Assembly (NCBI RefSeq): GCF_026151345.1
Contig: NZ_JAMQPR010000001.1
Coordinates: 3,605,292-3,669,291 of the forward strand
From: Leptospira paudalimensis
GTDB lineage: Bacteria > Spirochaetota > Leptospiria > Leptospirales > Leptospiraceae
Length of the DNA: 64,000 bases
Direction of reading: 5' to 3'
This document shows, in pieces, positions 8,929-18,645 of this stretch; position 1 is the first letter of the stretch; each line of letters starts with the position of its first letter. The notes beneath the pieces were generated by a model that saw only the letters and a program-made list of their open reading frames with translations, ran no database searches and was not told the origin of the DNA. The position numbers were made by a program, and so were the translations under genes.

Positions 8929-9838
8929 GTTTAATACAGAAACACTGGCTAAGGAAATTGTTTCCCAATCCATCGATGCAATTGTCGTTTTAGACACAAA
9001 CCAACAGATATTATTTAGTAACATAGCGTTACAATCGTTAACTGGTTATTCAGAAGAAGAATTGTTGGGGAAATCATTTTCTTATTTATTCCCACCGAAT
9101 GAAAAAGGAGAACAAACTTCTATAGAATCCTTTGTTAGTTCCAACGAAGCACATTACATTGCAGGATTTTTAAAAGAATTAGAACTCATCACAAAACCAA
9201 AAGGCACCATTCCCGTGGAAATTCGTGCTTTTACCATCCACCAAGAGAACAGAGAGTACTATGCTGCAATCATCCGTGATGTGAGAGAACGTAGGCGTTT
9301 AGAAGAACAAAAAAATGTACTCATCAATAGTTTGAAACGTTTGGCCTATATGGACGAACTCACGATGTTACCAAACCGTCGTTCCTTCGCAGACACCCTC
9401 CAAAAAACCATTGCAACAGTCAAACGCCGTAACCGGGAATCGGTACTTGCGGTAATGGACATAGACCATTTTAAAGTAATCAATGACACCTACGGACACG
9501 ACATTGGGGATTTAGTACTCAAAAAAATGGCCAATATCTTTGTGGATTGCCTCAGGGAAGAGGACACAGTGGGAAGGCTTGGTGGAGAGGAATTTGGGTG
9601 TATATTGCCAGACACTACCACAGAAGGGGCAACCATCGTCCTTGACCGACTCCGCGAATCGGTCGAAACACACCGCTTTTTTATTTTTGATAACTACTAT
9701 CTAAACGTCACTTTGAGCATTGGGTACACCAAGGTACACCCTATCCAAAAACCAGAGGAAGTTCTGAAGTTTGCTGACATTGCCCTCTACCAAGCTAAAA
9801 ACAACGGCCGGAATCAGATCCAAGTCTACCCAGTCTGA
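8921..9838 (+). CDS. Diguanylate cyclase with N-terminal PAS domain
   Basis: About 305 residues. A PAS sensor domain (about 10-125: DAIVVLDTNQQILFSNIAL, TGYSEEELLGKSFSYLFPP, PVEIRAFTI, IIRDVRERRR) leads through a short linker to a GGDEF domain (DELTMLPNRRSFADTL). The active-site loop is GGEEF and the product-inhibition I-site RxxD (REED) sits five residues before it, so it is predicted to be an active, feedback-inhibited c-di-GMP synthase. There is no membrane segment; it should be cytoplasmic. Starts at GTG 8891, ATG 8903 and ATG 8921 are in frame; I chose 8921 because a GGGGA lies 11 bp upstream and the PAS begins soon after. It overlaps the end of the GH172 gene by 8 bp, suggesting translational coupling. 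Confidence 0.9.
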   Translation: MNEFNTETLAKEIVSQSIDAIVVLDTNQQILFSNIALQSLTGYSEEELLGKSFSYLFPPNEKGEQTSIESFVSSNEAHYIAGFLKELELITKPKGTIPVEIRAFTIHQENREYYAAIIRDVRERRRLEEQKNVLINSLKRLAYMDELTMLPNRRSFADTLQKTIATVKRRNRESVLAVMDIDHFKVINDTYGHDIGDLVLKKMANIFVDCLREEDTVGRLGGEEFGCILPDTTTEGATIVLDRLRESVETHRFFIFDNYYLNVTLSIGYTKVHPIQKPEEVLKFADIALYQAKNNGRNQIQVYPV

Positions 9839-9840
9839 AA

Positions 9841-9875
9841 AATTTTAGCAGTTTCCCAGAAAGTCTGCTAAAATT
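9841..9875 (+). terminator. Hairpin after the diguanylate cyclase gene
   Basis: AATTTTAGCAG and CTGCTAAAATT form a perfect 11-bp stem around a 13-nt loop, starting 2 bp after the cyclase stop. There is no clean T run after it, so it may be a weak terminator or a 3' stabiliser. It separates the cyclase from the heat-shock promoter. Confidence 0.55.
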
Positions 9876-9898
9876 CGCAACTGGGATGGACATCTTGC

Positions 9899-9927
9899 TT
9901 GACGAAAAAAACGGAAATTCGTAAACT
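9899..9927 (+). promoter_or_regulatory. Sigma-70-type promoter of the hrcA operon
   Basis: TTGACG (9899-9904), a 17-bp spacer, then TAAACT (9922-9927). This is a good match to a housekeeping -35/-10 pair. Transcription would start just before the CIRCE element. Confidence 0.7.
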
Positions 9928-9938
9928 TTAAGCATAGA

Positions 9939-9965
9939 TTAGCACTCTAATCATCAGAGTGCTAA
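9939..9965. promoter_or_regulatory. CIRCE operator (HrcA binding site)
   Basis: TTAGCACTC-N9-GAGTGCTAA, a perfect match to the CIRCE consensus, about 12 bp downstream of the -10 box and 18 bp upstream of the hrcA start. It predicts repression of the operon by its own first product, HrcA, relieved on heat shock. Confidence 0.97.
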
Positions 9966-9983
9966 AGGAAGTGCTTGGAGGCT

Positions 9984-11015
9984 ATGGATCTTTCCCCTAG
10001 ACATCGTTCCATTTTGAAAGCATTGGTTGAGGAGTTTGTTTCAGACAACAAACCTGTCGGCTCCAAAACCCTTTCTGAAAAGTACGATATCGGACTATCA
10101 CCAGCCACCATTCGTTCCTGTCTGGCAGAACTCGAGGACATGGGTTACATTGTAGCTCGGCATACTTCGGGTGGTCGGGTGCCAACAGAACGTGGGTATC
10201 GGTTGTATGTGGATAGCCTTGTGACGCTTTTTGAGCTCACAATGCGTGAAAAACAAAGGATCCAAGAAGAGTATCTTCGGATGCAATTTCGTTTGGACCA
10301 GGTTCTCATTGCAACCTCCAAGGTACTCGCTTCTCTTTCGCAATCGGCAAGTGTGGTATTAGGTCCGGAAGGATCTCTCGACACATTAAAGCATATAGAA
10401 CTCATCCATGTAAATGGAGGAGAAGTTCTTATGATCCTTGTTATGCGGTCTGGAACTGTGCTCAATCGAAATATATTTTTCGATTTTCACATCTCACAAG
10501 AGAGTCTGTACCAAATTTCAAGGTATTTGAATGATAACGTAAAAGGTTTTGATGTTCATGAAATTCAAAGTAATCTGATCCCTCAGATGATGTTGAAAAA
10601 AGAAGGCCCGGAAGGATTTTCTTTGTTCGCTCCATCAATTGCGAGAGCAATGGGAACAGATAGTATGTCTGTTGATAACTTGTATATCGATGGATTAAAA
10701 AACTTATACGAAAACTTTAAGGATGAAGAGGAACAATTAGAAAACATCCTGCATCTATTCGATGAAAAACAGTTCCTCAAAGAGTTTTTTAGTGATTATG
10801 TTCCGATGGATGGTGTGTATACCATTATTGGAAAAGACGGTAATGAAAAGTTAGGTGGTGTTACCATCATCACAACGAATTATCGTATGGGTGAAAAACG
10901 GATCGGTTCCATGGGAATCATAGGTCCACAGAGGATGAATTACAACAAGGCATTACCTTTGATTGAATTCACTTCAAAGTTAGTTTCAGAAATGATAACG
11001 AAATTGAGTAGGTAG
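9984..11015 (+). CDS. hrcA: Heat-inducible transcription repressor HrcA
   Basis: About 343 residues; dimeric repressor that binds CIRCE and whose activity depends on chaperonin. The N-terminal winged helix is clear (LSPRHRSILKALVEEFVSD, PVGSKTLSEKYDIGLSPATI, TSGGRVPTERGYRLYVD), followed by the GAF-like and inserted dimerisation regions. ATG 9984 is chosen over the in-frame TTG at 9975 because MDLSPRHRS is the usual family start and GGAG lies just upstream. It is first in hrcA-grpE-dnaK-dnaJ, with gaps of 11, 23 and 22 bp, and sits directly downstream of CIRCE, so it is autoregulated. Confidence 0.97.
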   Translation: MDLSPRHRSILKALVEEFVSDNKPVGSKTLSEKYDIGLSPATIRSCLAELEDMGYIVARHTSGGRVPTERGYRLYVDSLVTLFELTMREKQRIQEEYLRMQFRLDQVLIATSKVLASLSQSASVVLGPEGSLDTLKHIELIHVNGGEVLMILVMRSGTVLNRNIFFDFHISQESLYQISRYLNDNVKGFDVHEIQSNLIPQMMLKKEGPEGFSLFAPSIARAMGTDSMSVDNLYIDGLKNLYENFKDEEEQLENILHLFDEKQFLKEFFSDYVPMDGVYTIIGKDGNEKLGGVTIITTNYRMGEKRIGSMGIIGPQRMNYNKALPLIEFTSKLVSEMITKLSR

Positions 11016-11026
11016 TAGGAGGCGAA

Positions 11027-11599
11027 ATGGCAGAAGAAACGAACCAATCCCTAGAAGATCAAAATGTGCAAGTCGATGAAGGGCAGACCATTTCAGATGA
11101 GGCCATTGAACAAGCAGTAGAGGGTGCTGAAAAAGAACTCGATAGTGCAAAAAAAGAAATCGAATCTTTAAAGGACTCTTGGCTAAGAGAACGTGCGGAG
11201 TTTCAAAACTACAAACGAAGGACTGCTAACGATTTGTTAAATGCTAGGAAAGAATCCATCAAGAAGTTTGCAGAAGGACTGACAGGTGCATTGGATAATT
11301 TGGAACGAGTTTCGAATGTTCCAAACCAAACACCTGAAGTGGTTGCTTTCGTAGAAGGCATCAAGATGGTACAAAAGGAATTTTATTCCGTATTGGAAAG
11401 AGAAGGAATCAAACGACTAGATCCGAAAGGGATGCCGTTTGACCCGATGCTAATGGAAGCAATTGCTTCCGAGGAAAGTGCAGAATTTACTGAAGAGACT
11501 GTTGTCGAAACTTACCAAGCTGGTTATTACCACGAAGAAGGTGAAAACAAACAATCAATTCGTCCTGCACGTGTGAAAGTGGGAAAACCACAAAGTTAA
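11027..11599 (+). CDS. grpE: Nucleotide exchange factor GrpE
   Basis: 190 residues. An acidic N-terminus and long helix (VEGAEKELDSAKKEIESLKDSWLRERAEFQNYKRR) form the dimeric coiled coil, followed by the C-terminal beta-wing with DPKGMPFDPMLMEAI and the closing ENKQSIRPARVKVGK. It releases ADP from DnaK. AGGAGG lies just before ATG 11027. It is 11 bp after hrcA and 23 bp before dnaK in the CIRCE-controlled operon. Confidence 0.97.
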   Translation: MAEETNQSLEDQNVQVDEGQTISDEAIEQAVEGAEKELDSAKKEIESLKDSWLRERAEFQNYKRRTANDLLNARKESIKKFAEGLTGALDNLERVSNVPNQTPEVVAFVEGIKMVQKEFYSVLEREGIKRLDPKGMPFDPMLMEAIASEESAEFTEETVVETYQAGYYHEEGENKQSIRPARVKVGKPQS

Positions 11600-11622
11600 T
11601 ATAAGTAAGAAGGAGAAAGACT

Positions 11623-13557
11623 ATGTCTAAGGAAAAAATCATAGGTATCGATTTAGGAACCACTAACTCATGTGTGGCGGTTATGGAAGGTGGAGATCCC
11701 GTTGTCATTCAAAACTCTGAAGGGGCAAGAACCACTCCTTCGATTGTTGCTTTTACAGCAAAGGGTGAAACCATTGTTGGACAATTTGCGAAAAACCAAG
11801 CAATCACAAACGCGGTAAATACAATTCGTTCTGCGAAACGTTTTATCGGCCGTCGTTTTAACGAAGCTGGTGATGAAGCAAAGATGGTATCATACAAAGT
11901 GATCCGTGCTGGAAATGATGGTGTAAAATTTGAAACCGTATCTGGTGAATTCACTCCACAAGAAATTGCAGCTCGTGTCCTTCAAAAAATGAAGAAAACA
12001 GCAGAAGACTTTCTTGGTCATGAAGTAAAAAAAGCAGTAGTTACTGTTCCTGCTTACTTCAATGACGAACAAAGACAAGCAACTAAAGACGCTGGTCGTA
12101 TTGCTGGCCTAGAAGTAGAACGTATCATCAATGAACCAACTGCTGCGGCTCTTGCTTATGGTTTTGATAAGAAAAAAACCAATGCAAAGATCGCTGTATA
12201 CGACTTAGGTGGTGGAACATTTGACGTTTCGATCCTTGAACTTGGTGACGGTGTATTTGAAGTAAAATCCACAAATGGAGACACTCATCTTGGTGGAGAC
12301 GACTTTGATAACGTGGTCATGCAATGGATGATTGACGAATTCAAAAAACAAACTGGAATTGATATTTCTGGAGATAAAAACACAGTACAACGATTGAAAG
12401 AAGCTGCTGAAAAAGCTAAAATTGAGTTGTCTGGAACATCTTCCACTCAGATCAACCTTCCATTCATCACGGCTGATGCGTCTGGTCCAAAACACTTGGA
12501 TATGACTCTCACCAAAGCAAAGTTTGATGAAATCACAAGATCTCTTGTGGAAAGAACTCGTATTCCATGTATCAATGCATTAAAAGATGCAGGTCTTACT
12601 GCTAGTGAAATTGATGAAGTCATCCTTGTGGGTGGATCCATTCGTATCCCTGCAGTCCAAGCACTTGTAAAAGAAATTTTTGGGAAAGAACCAAATAAAT
12701 CTGTGAACCCTGATGAAGTGGTAGCAGTTGGTGCGGCGATCCAAGGTGGTGTTCTTGCTGGTGATGTAACAGATGTATTGTTACTCGATGTTACTCCACT
12801 TTCTCTTGGAATTGAAACTCTTGGTGGTGTGATGACAAAACTCATCGAAAGAAACACAACCATTCCTACAAGAAAATCCCAAGTATTCTCCACTGCGGCA
12901 GACAACCAAACAACCGTTTCCGTTCACGTATTACAGGGGGAACGAGAAATGGCAAGTGCCAACAGGACACTTGGTCGTTTTGACTTAGTAGGAATTCCTT
13001 CTGCTCCGCGCGGAGTTCCACAAATCGAAGTGACTTTTGATATCGACGCAAACGGTATTGTTCATGTATCTGCAAAAGATTTGGGAACTGGTAAAGAACA
13101 AAAGATTCGCATTGAATCTTCTTCCGGACTCTCTGAAGAAGAAATTAAAAAGATGGTAAAAGATGCAGAAGCTCACGCTGAAGAAGATAAAAAACTTCGC
13201 GAAGCTGCTGACACTAAAAACGAATTGGAAGCAATCGTTTACCAATTGGAAAAAACCATCGGTGAATCCGCTGACAAACTCGATGAATCAGAAAAACAAA
13301 GAGCTCAGGACGAAATCAAACGCGGCCGTGAAGCAATGGAATCTGGTGACCTCGAACGTATGAAAGCATCTAGAGATTCGATCCAACAAGTTGCGATGCA
13401 AATTGGACAAAAAATCTATAGCCAAGCAGGTCCTGAACAAGGAGCTCCTGGTGCAGAAGCTGGTGCGGGTGCAAACCAAGGCACTGCTGGTTCCAATGCA
13501 AGTGGCGAGAAGGTAGTCGATGCTGATTACACTGTCGTTGATGAAGACAAAAAATAA
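11623..13557 (+). CDS. dnaK: Molecular chaperone DnaK (Hsp70)
   Basis: 644 residues, full length. The ATPase domain shows [19 protein letters not shown] at the N-terminus, [19 protein letters not shown], the connect region [12 protein letters not shown], and [17 protein letters not shown]. The substrate-binding domain follows ([19 protein letters not shown]), then the helical lid and a Gly/Ala-rich tail ending [14 protein letters not shown]. It refolds proteins with DnaJ and GrpE, which flank it. A strong AAGGAG site precedes ATG 11623. Several long antisense ORFs inside it are shadows. Confidence 0.99.
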   Translation: MSKEKIIGIDLGTTNSCVAVMEGGDPVVIQNSEGARTTPSIVAFTAKGETIVGQFAKNQAITNAVNTIRSAKRFIGRRFNEAGDEAKMVSYKVIRAGNDGVKFETVSGEFTPQEIAARVLQKMKKTAEDFLGHEVKKAVVTVPAYFNDEQRQATKDAGRIAGLEVERIINEPTAAALAYGFDKKKTNAKIAVYDLGGGTFDVSILELGDGVFEVKSTNGDTHLGGDDFDNVVMQWMIDEFKKQTGIDISGDKNTVQRLKEAAEKAKIELSGTSSTQINLPFITADASGPKHLDMTLTKAKFDEITRSLVERTRIPCINALKDAGLTASEIDEVILVGGSIRIPAVQALVKEIFGKEPNKSVNPDEVVAVGAAIQGGVLAGDVTDVLLLDVTPLSLGIETLGGVMTKLIERNTTIPTRKSQVFSTAADNQTTVSVHVLQGEREMASANRTLGRFDLVGIPSAPRGVPQIEVTFDIDANGIVHVSAKDLGTGKEQKIRIESSSGLSEEEIKKMVKDAEAHAEEDKKLREAADTKNELEAIVYQLEKTIGESADKLDESEKQRAQDEIKRGREAMESGDLERMKASRDSIQQVAMQIGQKIYSQAGPEQGAPGAEAGAGANQGTAGSNASGEKVVDADYTVVDEDKK

Positions 13558-13579
13558 ATAAAGATAAAGAAGAAAAACA

Positions 13580-14707
13580 ATGAGCGACCGTGGTTACTAC
13601 GAAGTATTAGGCGTTTCGAAAGGTGCCTCTGATGATGAGATCAAGAGCGCCTATCGTAAGTTAGCCATCAAATATCACCCTGATAAAAATAAGGGTGATA
13701 AAGAAGCGGAAGAAAAATTCAAAGAGGCAACAGAAGCCTACGAAGTGTTACGCGATCCGCAAAAACGCCAAGCTTATGACCAATTTGGAAAAGCTGGTGT
13801 AAATGCGGGTGCAGGAGGAGGGTATGGAGCAGGAGCTTATACCGACTTCTCGGATATCTTTGGAGATTTTGGTGATATCTTCAGTGAATTTTTTGGAGGC
13901 GGAGGTGGTGGCGGTAGCCGCGGTGGTGGAAGAAGATCTGGTCCTCAAAGGGGATCAGATCTCCGTTATAATTTAGAGGTTAGTTTAGAAGATGCTGCTC
14001 TTGGAAAAGAATATAAAATTGAAATTCCAAGACTCGAAACCTGTGTTGATTGTTCGGGTTCAGGCGCATCCAAAGGATCTTCTCCAACTGTTTGTCCAGA
14101 TTGTTCTGGAACGGGACAAGTGCGAAGAACCCAAGGATTTTTTAGTGTGACAACCACTTGCCCACGTTGTAAAGGAAAGGGAAAGGTCATTTCCAATCCT
14201 TGTAAGACTTGTAAAGGTGAGGGCCTAACAGAGAAAAGACGAACCATACATATCAAAATCCCTGCGGGTGTAGAATCGGGAAGCCGACTTAAAGTTTCCG
14301 GCGAAGGGGAATCCGGTCCAAACGGAGGCCCAAGTGGTGATTTATACGTAGTCACTCATATTAAAAAACACCCAACGTTTGAACGCCAAGGAAATGACCT
14401 CATCGTTCAAAAATCCATTTCTTTATCCATGGCTTGCCTTGGTGGAGAGATTGAAGTGCCTTCCATTGATGGAAAAACCATCCAATTGAAAATCCCAGAA
14501 GGGACGGAAAGTGGACAAATTTTCCGCTTGAAAGGACACGGAATTCCATACCTCGGTTCTTATGGAAAAGGGGACCAACATGTGATCATCAAAGTCGAAA
14601 TTCCTAAGAAACTTTCTAAAAAACAGAGAGAACTGATGGAAGAATTTGCTCGTGAGTCCGGCGAAAAGGTCGGCAGCGGGGGAAAATCGAAGTTGTTTTT
14701 CCGCTAA
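13580..14707 (+). CDS. dnaJ: Chaperone protein DnaJ (Hsp40)
   Basis: 375 residues, class I DnaJ. The J domain carries HPD at 33-35 (KYHPDKNKG). A Gly-rich stretch follows (about 75-120, with a run of Gly after FFGG), then four zinc-finger repeats [24 protein letters not shown] and CKTCKGEG, and the C-terminal substrate-binding and dimerisation domains. It stimulates DnaK ATPase. Last gene of the heat-shock operon, 22 bp after dnaK; the Gfo/Idh/MocA gene begins 24 bp later and may be read through. Confidence 0.98.
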   Translation: MSDRGYYEVLGVSKGASDDEIKSAYRKLAIKYHPDKNKGDKEAEEKFKEATEAYEVLRDPQKRQAYDQFGKAGVNAGAGGGYGAGAYTDFSDIFGDFGDIFSEFFGGGGGGGSRGGGRRSGPQRGSDLRYNLEVSLEDAALGKEYKIEIPRLETCVDCSGSGASKGSSPTVCPDCSGTGQVRRTQGFFSVTTTCPRCKGKGKVISNPCKTCKGEGLTEKRRTIHIKIPAGVESGSRLKVSGEGESGPNGGPSGDLYVVTHIKKHPTFERQGNDLIVQKSISLSMACLGGEIEVPSIDGKTIQLKIPEGTESGQIFRLKGHGIPYLGSYGKGDQHVIIKVEIPKKLSKKQRELMEEFARESGEKVGSGGKSKLFFR

Positions 14708-14731
14708 ACCTTTAAAATATTGAGAGCATCT

Positions 14732-15694
14732 ATGGATAAAAAAGTCCGACTCGGAGTCATTGGTACGGGCCATATGGGTCAGTACCACGTAAACGTTGCC
14801 AAACAATTAACCGATGCAGAACTCATCGGTATATTTGATGCCAATGCGGAACGTGCCACACAAATTGCTGAGAAACATAAAACAAAGGCATTTGGAACGA
14901 TTGAAGAATTGTTGAAAGAAGCGGATGCAATCATCATTGCAGCACCAACTTTCTTACATCACAAAATCGCCAAACAGGCGCTTACTGAAAAAAAACATGT
15001 TTTGGTAGAAAAACCAATTTCCCAAACAGTCGAAGAAGCGAAAGAACTCGTAACCTTATCAAAACAAAACAATTTGATTTTGCAAGTAGGTCACGTAGAA
15101 CGATTTAATGGTGCGGTACTTGAGTTAGGTAAAATTGCTGAACACCCAATCCTCATTGAATCGAGACGGATCGCTCCCTACAATAGTCGAATTACTGATG
15201 TTGGTGTGGTTCTCGATATGATGATTCACGATATCGACATTGTTCTCAACTTAGTAAAATCAGATGTGACAGAAGTCAAAGCTGTTGGATCTTCTGTTGT
15301 TTCGAACCATGAGGATATTGCGAGTGTGGTTTTACAATTTGCAAATGGTTGTGTTGCTTCGCTCAATGCTTCTCGTTCTTCTCAGGCAAAAATTAGAACT
15401 CTTAACATTTCCCAAAAAGATTCGTATGTATTTTTAGATTTTACAAACCAAGAAATTGAACTCCACAGACAAGCAAGTTCAACAACTCAACTGGGTAGTG
15501 GAGAAATCAAATACAGACAAGAATCCATTGTGGAAAAAATCTTTGTTCACAAAGATAACCCTCTTAAACAAGAACACGAACACTTTGTAAAATGTATTAA
15601 AGGAGAATCCGAACCGATGGTGAAAGGTGATTCCGATATTAAAACATTAGAAGTGGCATATCGTATCTTAGAAGAAATTCACGGCAAAAAATAA
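14732..15694 (+). CDS. Gfo/Idh/MocA family NAD(P)-dependent oxidoreductase
   Basis: About 320 residues. The N-terminal Rossmann fold has RLGVIGTGHMGQYHV, and the family EKP motif is in KHVLVEKPISQTVEEA; the C-terminal half has the GFO/IDH/MocA barrel-like sheet with VVLDMMIHDIDIVLNL. Substrates of this family are mostly sugars, inositols or nucleotide sugars, and sequence alone does not fix it. ATG 14732 is preferred over the in-frame TTG at 14720. It starts 24 bp after dnaJ and its stop overlaps the YqgE start by one base (TAATG), so these may all form one long transcript. Confidence 0.9.
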   Translation: MDKKVRLGVIGTGHMGQYHVNVAKQLTDAELIGIFDANAERATQIAEKHKTKAFGTIEELLKEADAIIIAAPTFLHHKIAKQALTEKKHVLVEKPISQTVEEAKELVTLSKQNNLILQVGHVERFNGAVLELGKIAEHPILIESRRIAPYNSRITDVGVVLDMMIHDIDIVLNLVKSDVTEVKAVGSSVVSNHEDIASVVLQFANGCVASLNASRSSQAKIRTLNISQKDSYVFLDFTNQEIELHRQASSTTQLGSGEIKYRQESIVEKIFVHKDNPLKQEHEHFVKCIKGESEPMVKGDSDIKTLEVAYRILEEIHGKK

Positions 15695-16260
15695 TGACAG
15701 ATCATCCTGATTCAACGCGCGGAAAGTTACTCATTTCCAATTCCAGTGTGATTCAGGATTTTTTTCATAAATCCGTTGTCCTTATGGTAGACCATGATGA
15801 CGACGGGGCCTTTGGTCTGGTGTTAAACAAACCTACTGATCAAACCATGGAATCACTCATCAAAAACTTACCGGATACTGTTCATGCCAACAAACCAGTG
15901 TATGCTGGTGGTCCAGTAGACAATTTGTTTGTATCTATTTTACATAATGGAAAACAAACAGCGGATCCAGGAGTAGAAGTGGTTCCAGGGATTTATATGG
16001 CTCGAAGTTTTGATACAATGTTAGAAGTTTTATCTTCTGACCAAATCCAATTTCGTGTCTTACAAGGTTATGCAGGTTGGTCGTCTGGACAATTGGAAAG
16101 TGAATTTGATAGGTTGTCTTGGGTAGTTTCTGATTTGGTAGATGATTCCATTGTATTTAACGAAGATGATTCCGAATCGATTTGGCGAGAAGCACTTCGA
16201 AGTAAAGGTGGAATTTACAAATACTTTGTAGACCATACCAAAGATCCTTCCCTTAACTAA
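15694..16260 (+). CDS. YqgE/AlgH family protein (UPF0301)
   Basis: 188 residues. The family pattern is plain: GKLLISNSSV near the N-terminus, FFHKSVVLMVDHDDDGAFGLVLNKPT, VYAGGPVDNLFVSILH and RVLQGYAGWSSGQLESEF. The molecular function of this family is not settled; AlgH was linked to alginate regulation in Pseudomonas. No signal peptide. The start codon overlaps the preceding oxidoreductase stop by one base. Confidence 0.93.
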   Translation: MTDHPDSTRGKLLISNSSVIQDFFHKSVVLMVDHDDDGAFGLVLNKPTDQTMESLIKNLPDTVHANKPVYAGGPVDNLFVSILHNGKQTADPGVEVVPGIYMARSFDTMLEVLSSDQIQFRVLQGYAGWSSGQLESEFDRLSWVVSDLVDDSIVFNEDDSESIWREALRSKGGIYKYFVDHTKDPSLN

Positions 16261-16284
16261 ATATAGTATCATCACTCAACAATT

Positions 16285-17034
16285 ATGAAACTTGCTTCTA
16301 AAAAAATTGTATTAACCAATGGATCATCTGAATTAGGAAAGGAACTTTTATCAAATTTACTTTCCCAAGGTGCTTTGGTAGTTGTTGGGGATATCACTCC
16401 TGAAGAAATTCCCAATCATGCAAATTTACAAAAATACAAAATTGATCCTTCAAAACCAGATCAGATTGAAAGATTAATTGAATCCGCAATTGAAACATTA
16501 GATAAAATAGATGTGTTTATCATCAATTCTGAACAAGTAACATTTGCAGAAGATGATAAGGAAAATTGGAACCAACTAAAATATTTATTCCAAACAAATT
16601 CTCTCGGACCCATTTTTGCAATTCAAAAGTTGACAAACCTTATCTCTGTTGGGCTTCATATCATTTCTGTTAGTTCTAATCTTTCCATTTATCCTACTCC
16701 TGGTTATGGATTGTATGGTTCTTCCAAACTCGCTTTTGATTATTTTTGGGATTCTTATCGCAAACAAATAGGGAAATCATTCCAATTCTCACGAGTGATG
16801 GCAGATGTACCAACCCACTCAAATCCCAACCAATTGGCAAAAAAAGTGGTTCAGTCGATTTTGAGACCAAAACGAGCTCGTTATGAAACTTGGAAACTTT
16901 GGTTTCAGGTACAATTTCTTAAATTTTTGCCTTTTTCACAATTTTTTCGCAGTTTCTATTATGGATTTCGCTTAAAAGAAGAGAAAAGAACGAAAAATTC
17001 ACCTTCTCACTCTGGTCTTTTAACAGAAGATTAA
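16285..17034 (+). CDS. Short-chain dehydrogenase/reductase (SDR), divergent
   Basis: 249 residues with an SDR fold: KKIVLTNGSSELGKELLSNLL at the N-terminus and the catalytic pair in YGLYGSSKLAFDYFW (YxxxK). The cofactor loop reads TNGSSELG in place of the usual TGxxxGxG, so nucleotide binding may be altered. The C-terminal third is hydrophobic and basic (WKLWFQVQFLKFLPFSQFFRSFYYGFR), which may attach it to the membrane. It lies 24 bp after yqgE and 90 bp before the ATP-grasp operon. Substrate unknown. Confidence 0.8.
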   Translation: MKLASKKIVLTNGSSELGKELLSNLLSQGALVVVGDITPEEIPNHANLQKYKIDPSKPDQIERLIESAIETLDKIDVFIINSEQVTFAEDDKENWNQLKYLFQTNSLGPIFAIQKLTNLISVGLHIISVSSNLSIYPTPGYGLYGSSKLAFDYFWDSYRKQIGKSFQFSRVMADVPTHSNPNQLAKKVVQSILRPKRARYETWKLWFQVQFLKFLPFSQFFRSFYYGFRLKEEKRTKNSPSHSGLLTED

Positions 17035-17099
17035 TCATTCTGTAGAGATTTTACACACTCCTTTCTCCCTTCCTCTCTCGTTGCTTATTAATTAAGCGT

Positions 17100-17120
17100 A
17101 ACTAAACTTCTATTTTAGTT
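17100..17120. promoter_or_regulatory. Inverted repeat before the ATP-grasp/transglutaminase operon
   Basis: AACTAAA and TTTAGTT are 7-bp arms with a 7-nt spacer, ending 4 bp before ATG 17125. No clear Shine-Dalgarno is seen before that ATG, so the element could act as an operator or as an RNA hairpin at the start site. Confidence 0.4.
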
Positions 17121-17124
17121 TCTT

Positions 17125-18636
17125 ATGTCGGATAGGGCAGAAACTCCTGGTTTCCCGACATTTTTTCCATTTGGTACAAATATTGCTACTTATGTTAGCA
17201 GAGGCCAACCCATGTTTATCGCAGACTATAGCGCAAAAAATATCTATGATGAGATGTTTTCCAATGAAGGATTTCCACGTAAAAGTTATGATTTTGTGAA
17301 AACAAAAATGGAAAGTTTAGGTGGGATTGAATTACTCAAACGGAGTAGTTCCGCCGAACGTGCATTAATGTCACTAGGGATCACCTTTACGTTGTATGGT
17401 GATGGTGGCGAACAAGAAAGAATTATGCCCTTTGATGTCATTCCTCGAATTGTACCAAGTGAGGAATGGATTAATATTGAAAAAGGATTAAAACAAAGGA
17501 TCCTTGCACTGAATTTATTTTTAAATGATATTTATGGCGAACAAAAGATTCTTAAGGATAAAATTATCCCGCGGGATATCATAGAGTCTAGTACTGGTTT
17601 TCTAAAACAATGTATTGGATTAAAACCACCGAAAGACATTTGGATTCATATTACAGGAACTGACCTCGTTCGTGATGGAGCAGGTAAATTTCATGTATTA
17701 GAAGACAACCTACGTTGCCCTTCTGGTGTTTCTTATGTATTGGAAAATCGTGAAGTGATGAAACGAACCTTTCCTGAACTTTTTGAAAAATTAAACATCC
17801 GCCAAGTATATGATTATCCTTATCACTTACGTTCTATGTTAGAAAATCTAACAGATGTCAGTGATCCAGTGATCGCTGTATGGACACCAGGTGTATATAA
17901 CTCCGCTTATTATGAACATAGTTTTTTAGCCCAAAAGATGGGTGTGTATTTGGTGGAAGGATCGGATCTTGTAGTGGAAAACCATAAAGTTTACATGAAA
18001 ACAACGAAAGGTCTCCGTAAAGTAGATGTAGTGTATCGAAGAATCGATGATACGTTTATGGATCCATCCAGTTTCCGTGAAGATTCCTTACTTGGAGTCA
18101 AAGGGATATTTGAAGCTTATAAACGAGGAAATGTTGCCCTTGCCAATGCACCAGGAACTGGTGTAGCGGATGATAAGGTAATATATTCTTATGTGCCAAA
18201 GATCATTAAATATTACTTAGGTGAAGATTCTATCATTCCAAATGTTCCAACGTATCTATGTTCAGAAGATTCGGATCTAAAGTATGTTTTGGATAATATC
18301 CATAATTTGGTTGTCAAAGCTGCAAATGGAGCCGGTGGGTATGGCATGATCATTGGGCCAAAATCTTCTAAACAAGAACAGGAAGATTTTAAGGAATTAA
18401 TCAAAGCGGATCCAAGAAACTATATCGCGCAACCAGTTTTAAATCTTTCAACAGTTCCAACATTAATTTCAGATAAAATTGAATCGAGACATGTGGATTT
18501 AAGACCGTTCATTTTGTACGGTAAAGATATTTACGTTATGCCTGGTGGATTAACGCGAGTAGCATTACGAAAAGGTTCTTTAGTTGTGAATTCATCCCAG
18601 GGAGGCGGTTCAAAAGACACCTGGGTTTTAGGATAA
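17125..18636 (+). CDS. Circularly permuted ATP-grasp protein (COG2308, DUF404/DUF407)
   Basis: 503 residues. Family hallmarks are [18 protein letters not shown], a central nucleotide/Mg region [52 protein letters not shown] and the end [30 protein letters not shown]. These proteins are predicted amino-acid or peptide ligases using ATP (Iyer and colleagues' amidoligase survey, from memory). It begins the five-gene operon; the alpha-E gene follows after 9 bp. A second ATP-grasp, fused to alpha-E, is encoded at 22874. No close biochemical reference is known to me, so substrate is open. Confidence 0.9.
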   Translation: MSDRAETPGFPTFFPFGTNIATYVSRGQPMFIADYSAKNIYDEMFSNEGFPRKSYDFVKTKMESLGGIELLKRSSSAERALMSLGITFTLYGDGGEQERIMPFDVIPRIVPSEEWINIEKGLKQRILALNLFLNDIYGEQKILKDKIIPRDIIESSTGFLKQCIGLKPPKDIWIHITGTDLVRDGAGKFHVLEDNLRCPSGVSYVLENREVMKRTFPELFEKLNIRQVYDYPYHLRSMLENLTDVSDPVIAVWTPGVYNSAYYEHSFLAQKMGVYLVEGSDLVVENHKVYMKTTKGLRKVDVVYRRIDDTFMDPSSFREDSLLGVKGIFEAYKRGNVALANAPGTGVADDKVIYSYVPKIIKYYLGEDSIIPNVPTYLCSEDSDLKYVLDNIHNLVVKAANGAGGYGMIIGPKSSKQEQEDFKELIKADPRNYIAQPVLNLSTVPTLISDKIESRHVDLRPFILYGKDIYVMPGGLTRVALRKGSLVVNSSQGGGSKDTWVLG

Positions 18637-18645
18637 GGTGTTTTT

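Noticed and set aside
12447..12905. 152-codon antisense frame inside dnaK
   Set aside because: dnaK matches its family end to end; the long antisense frames reflect its codon use.
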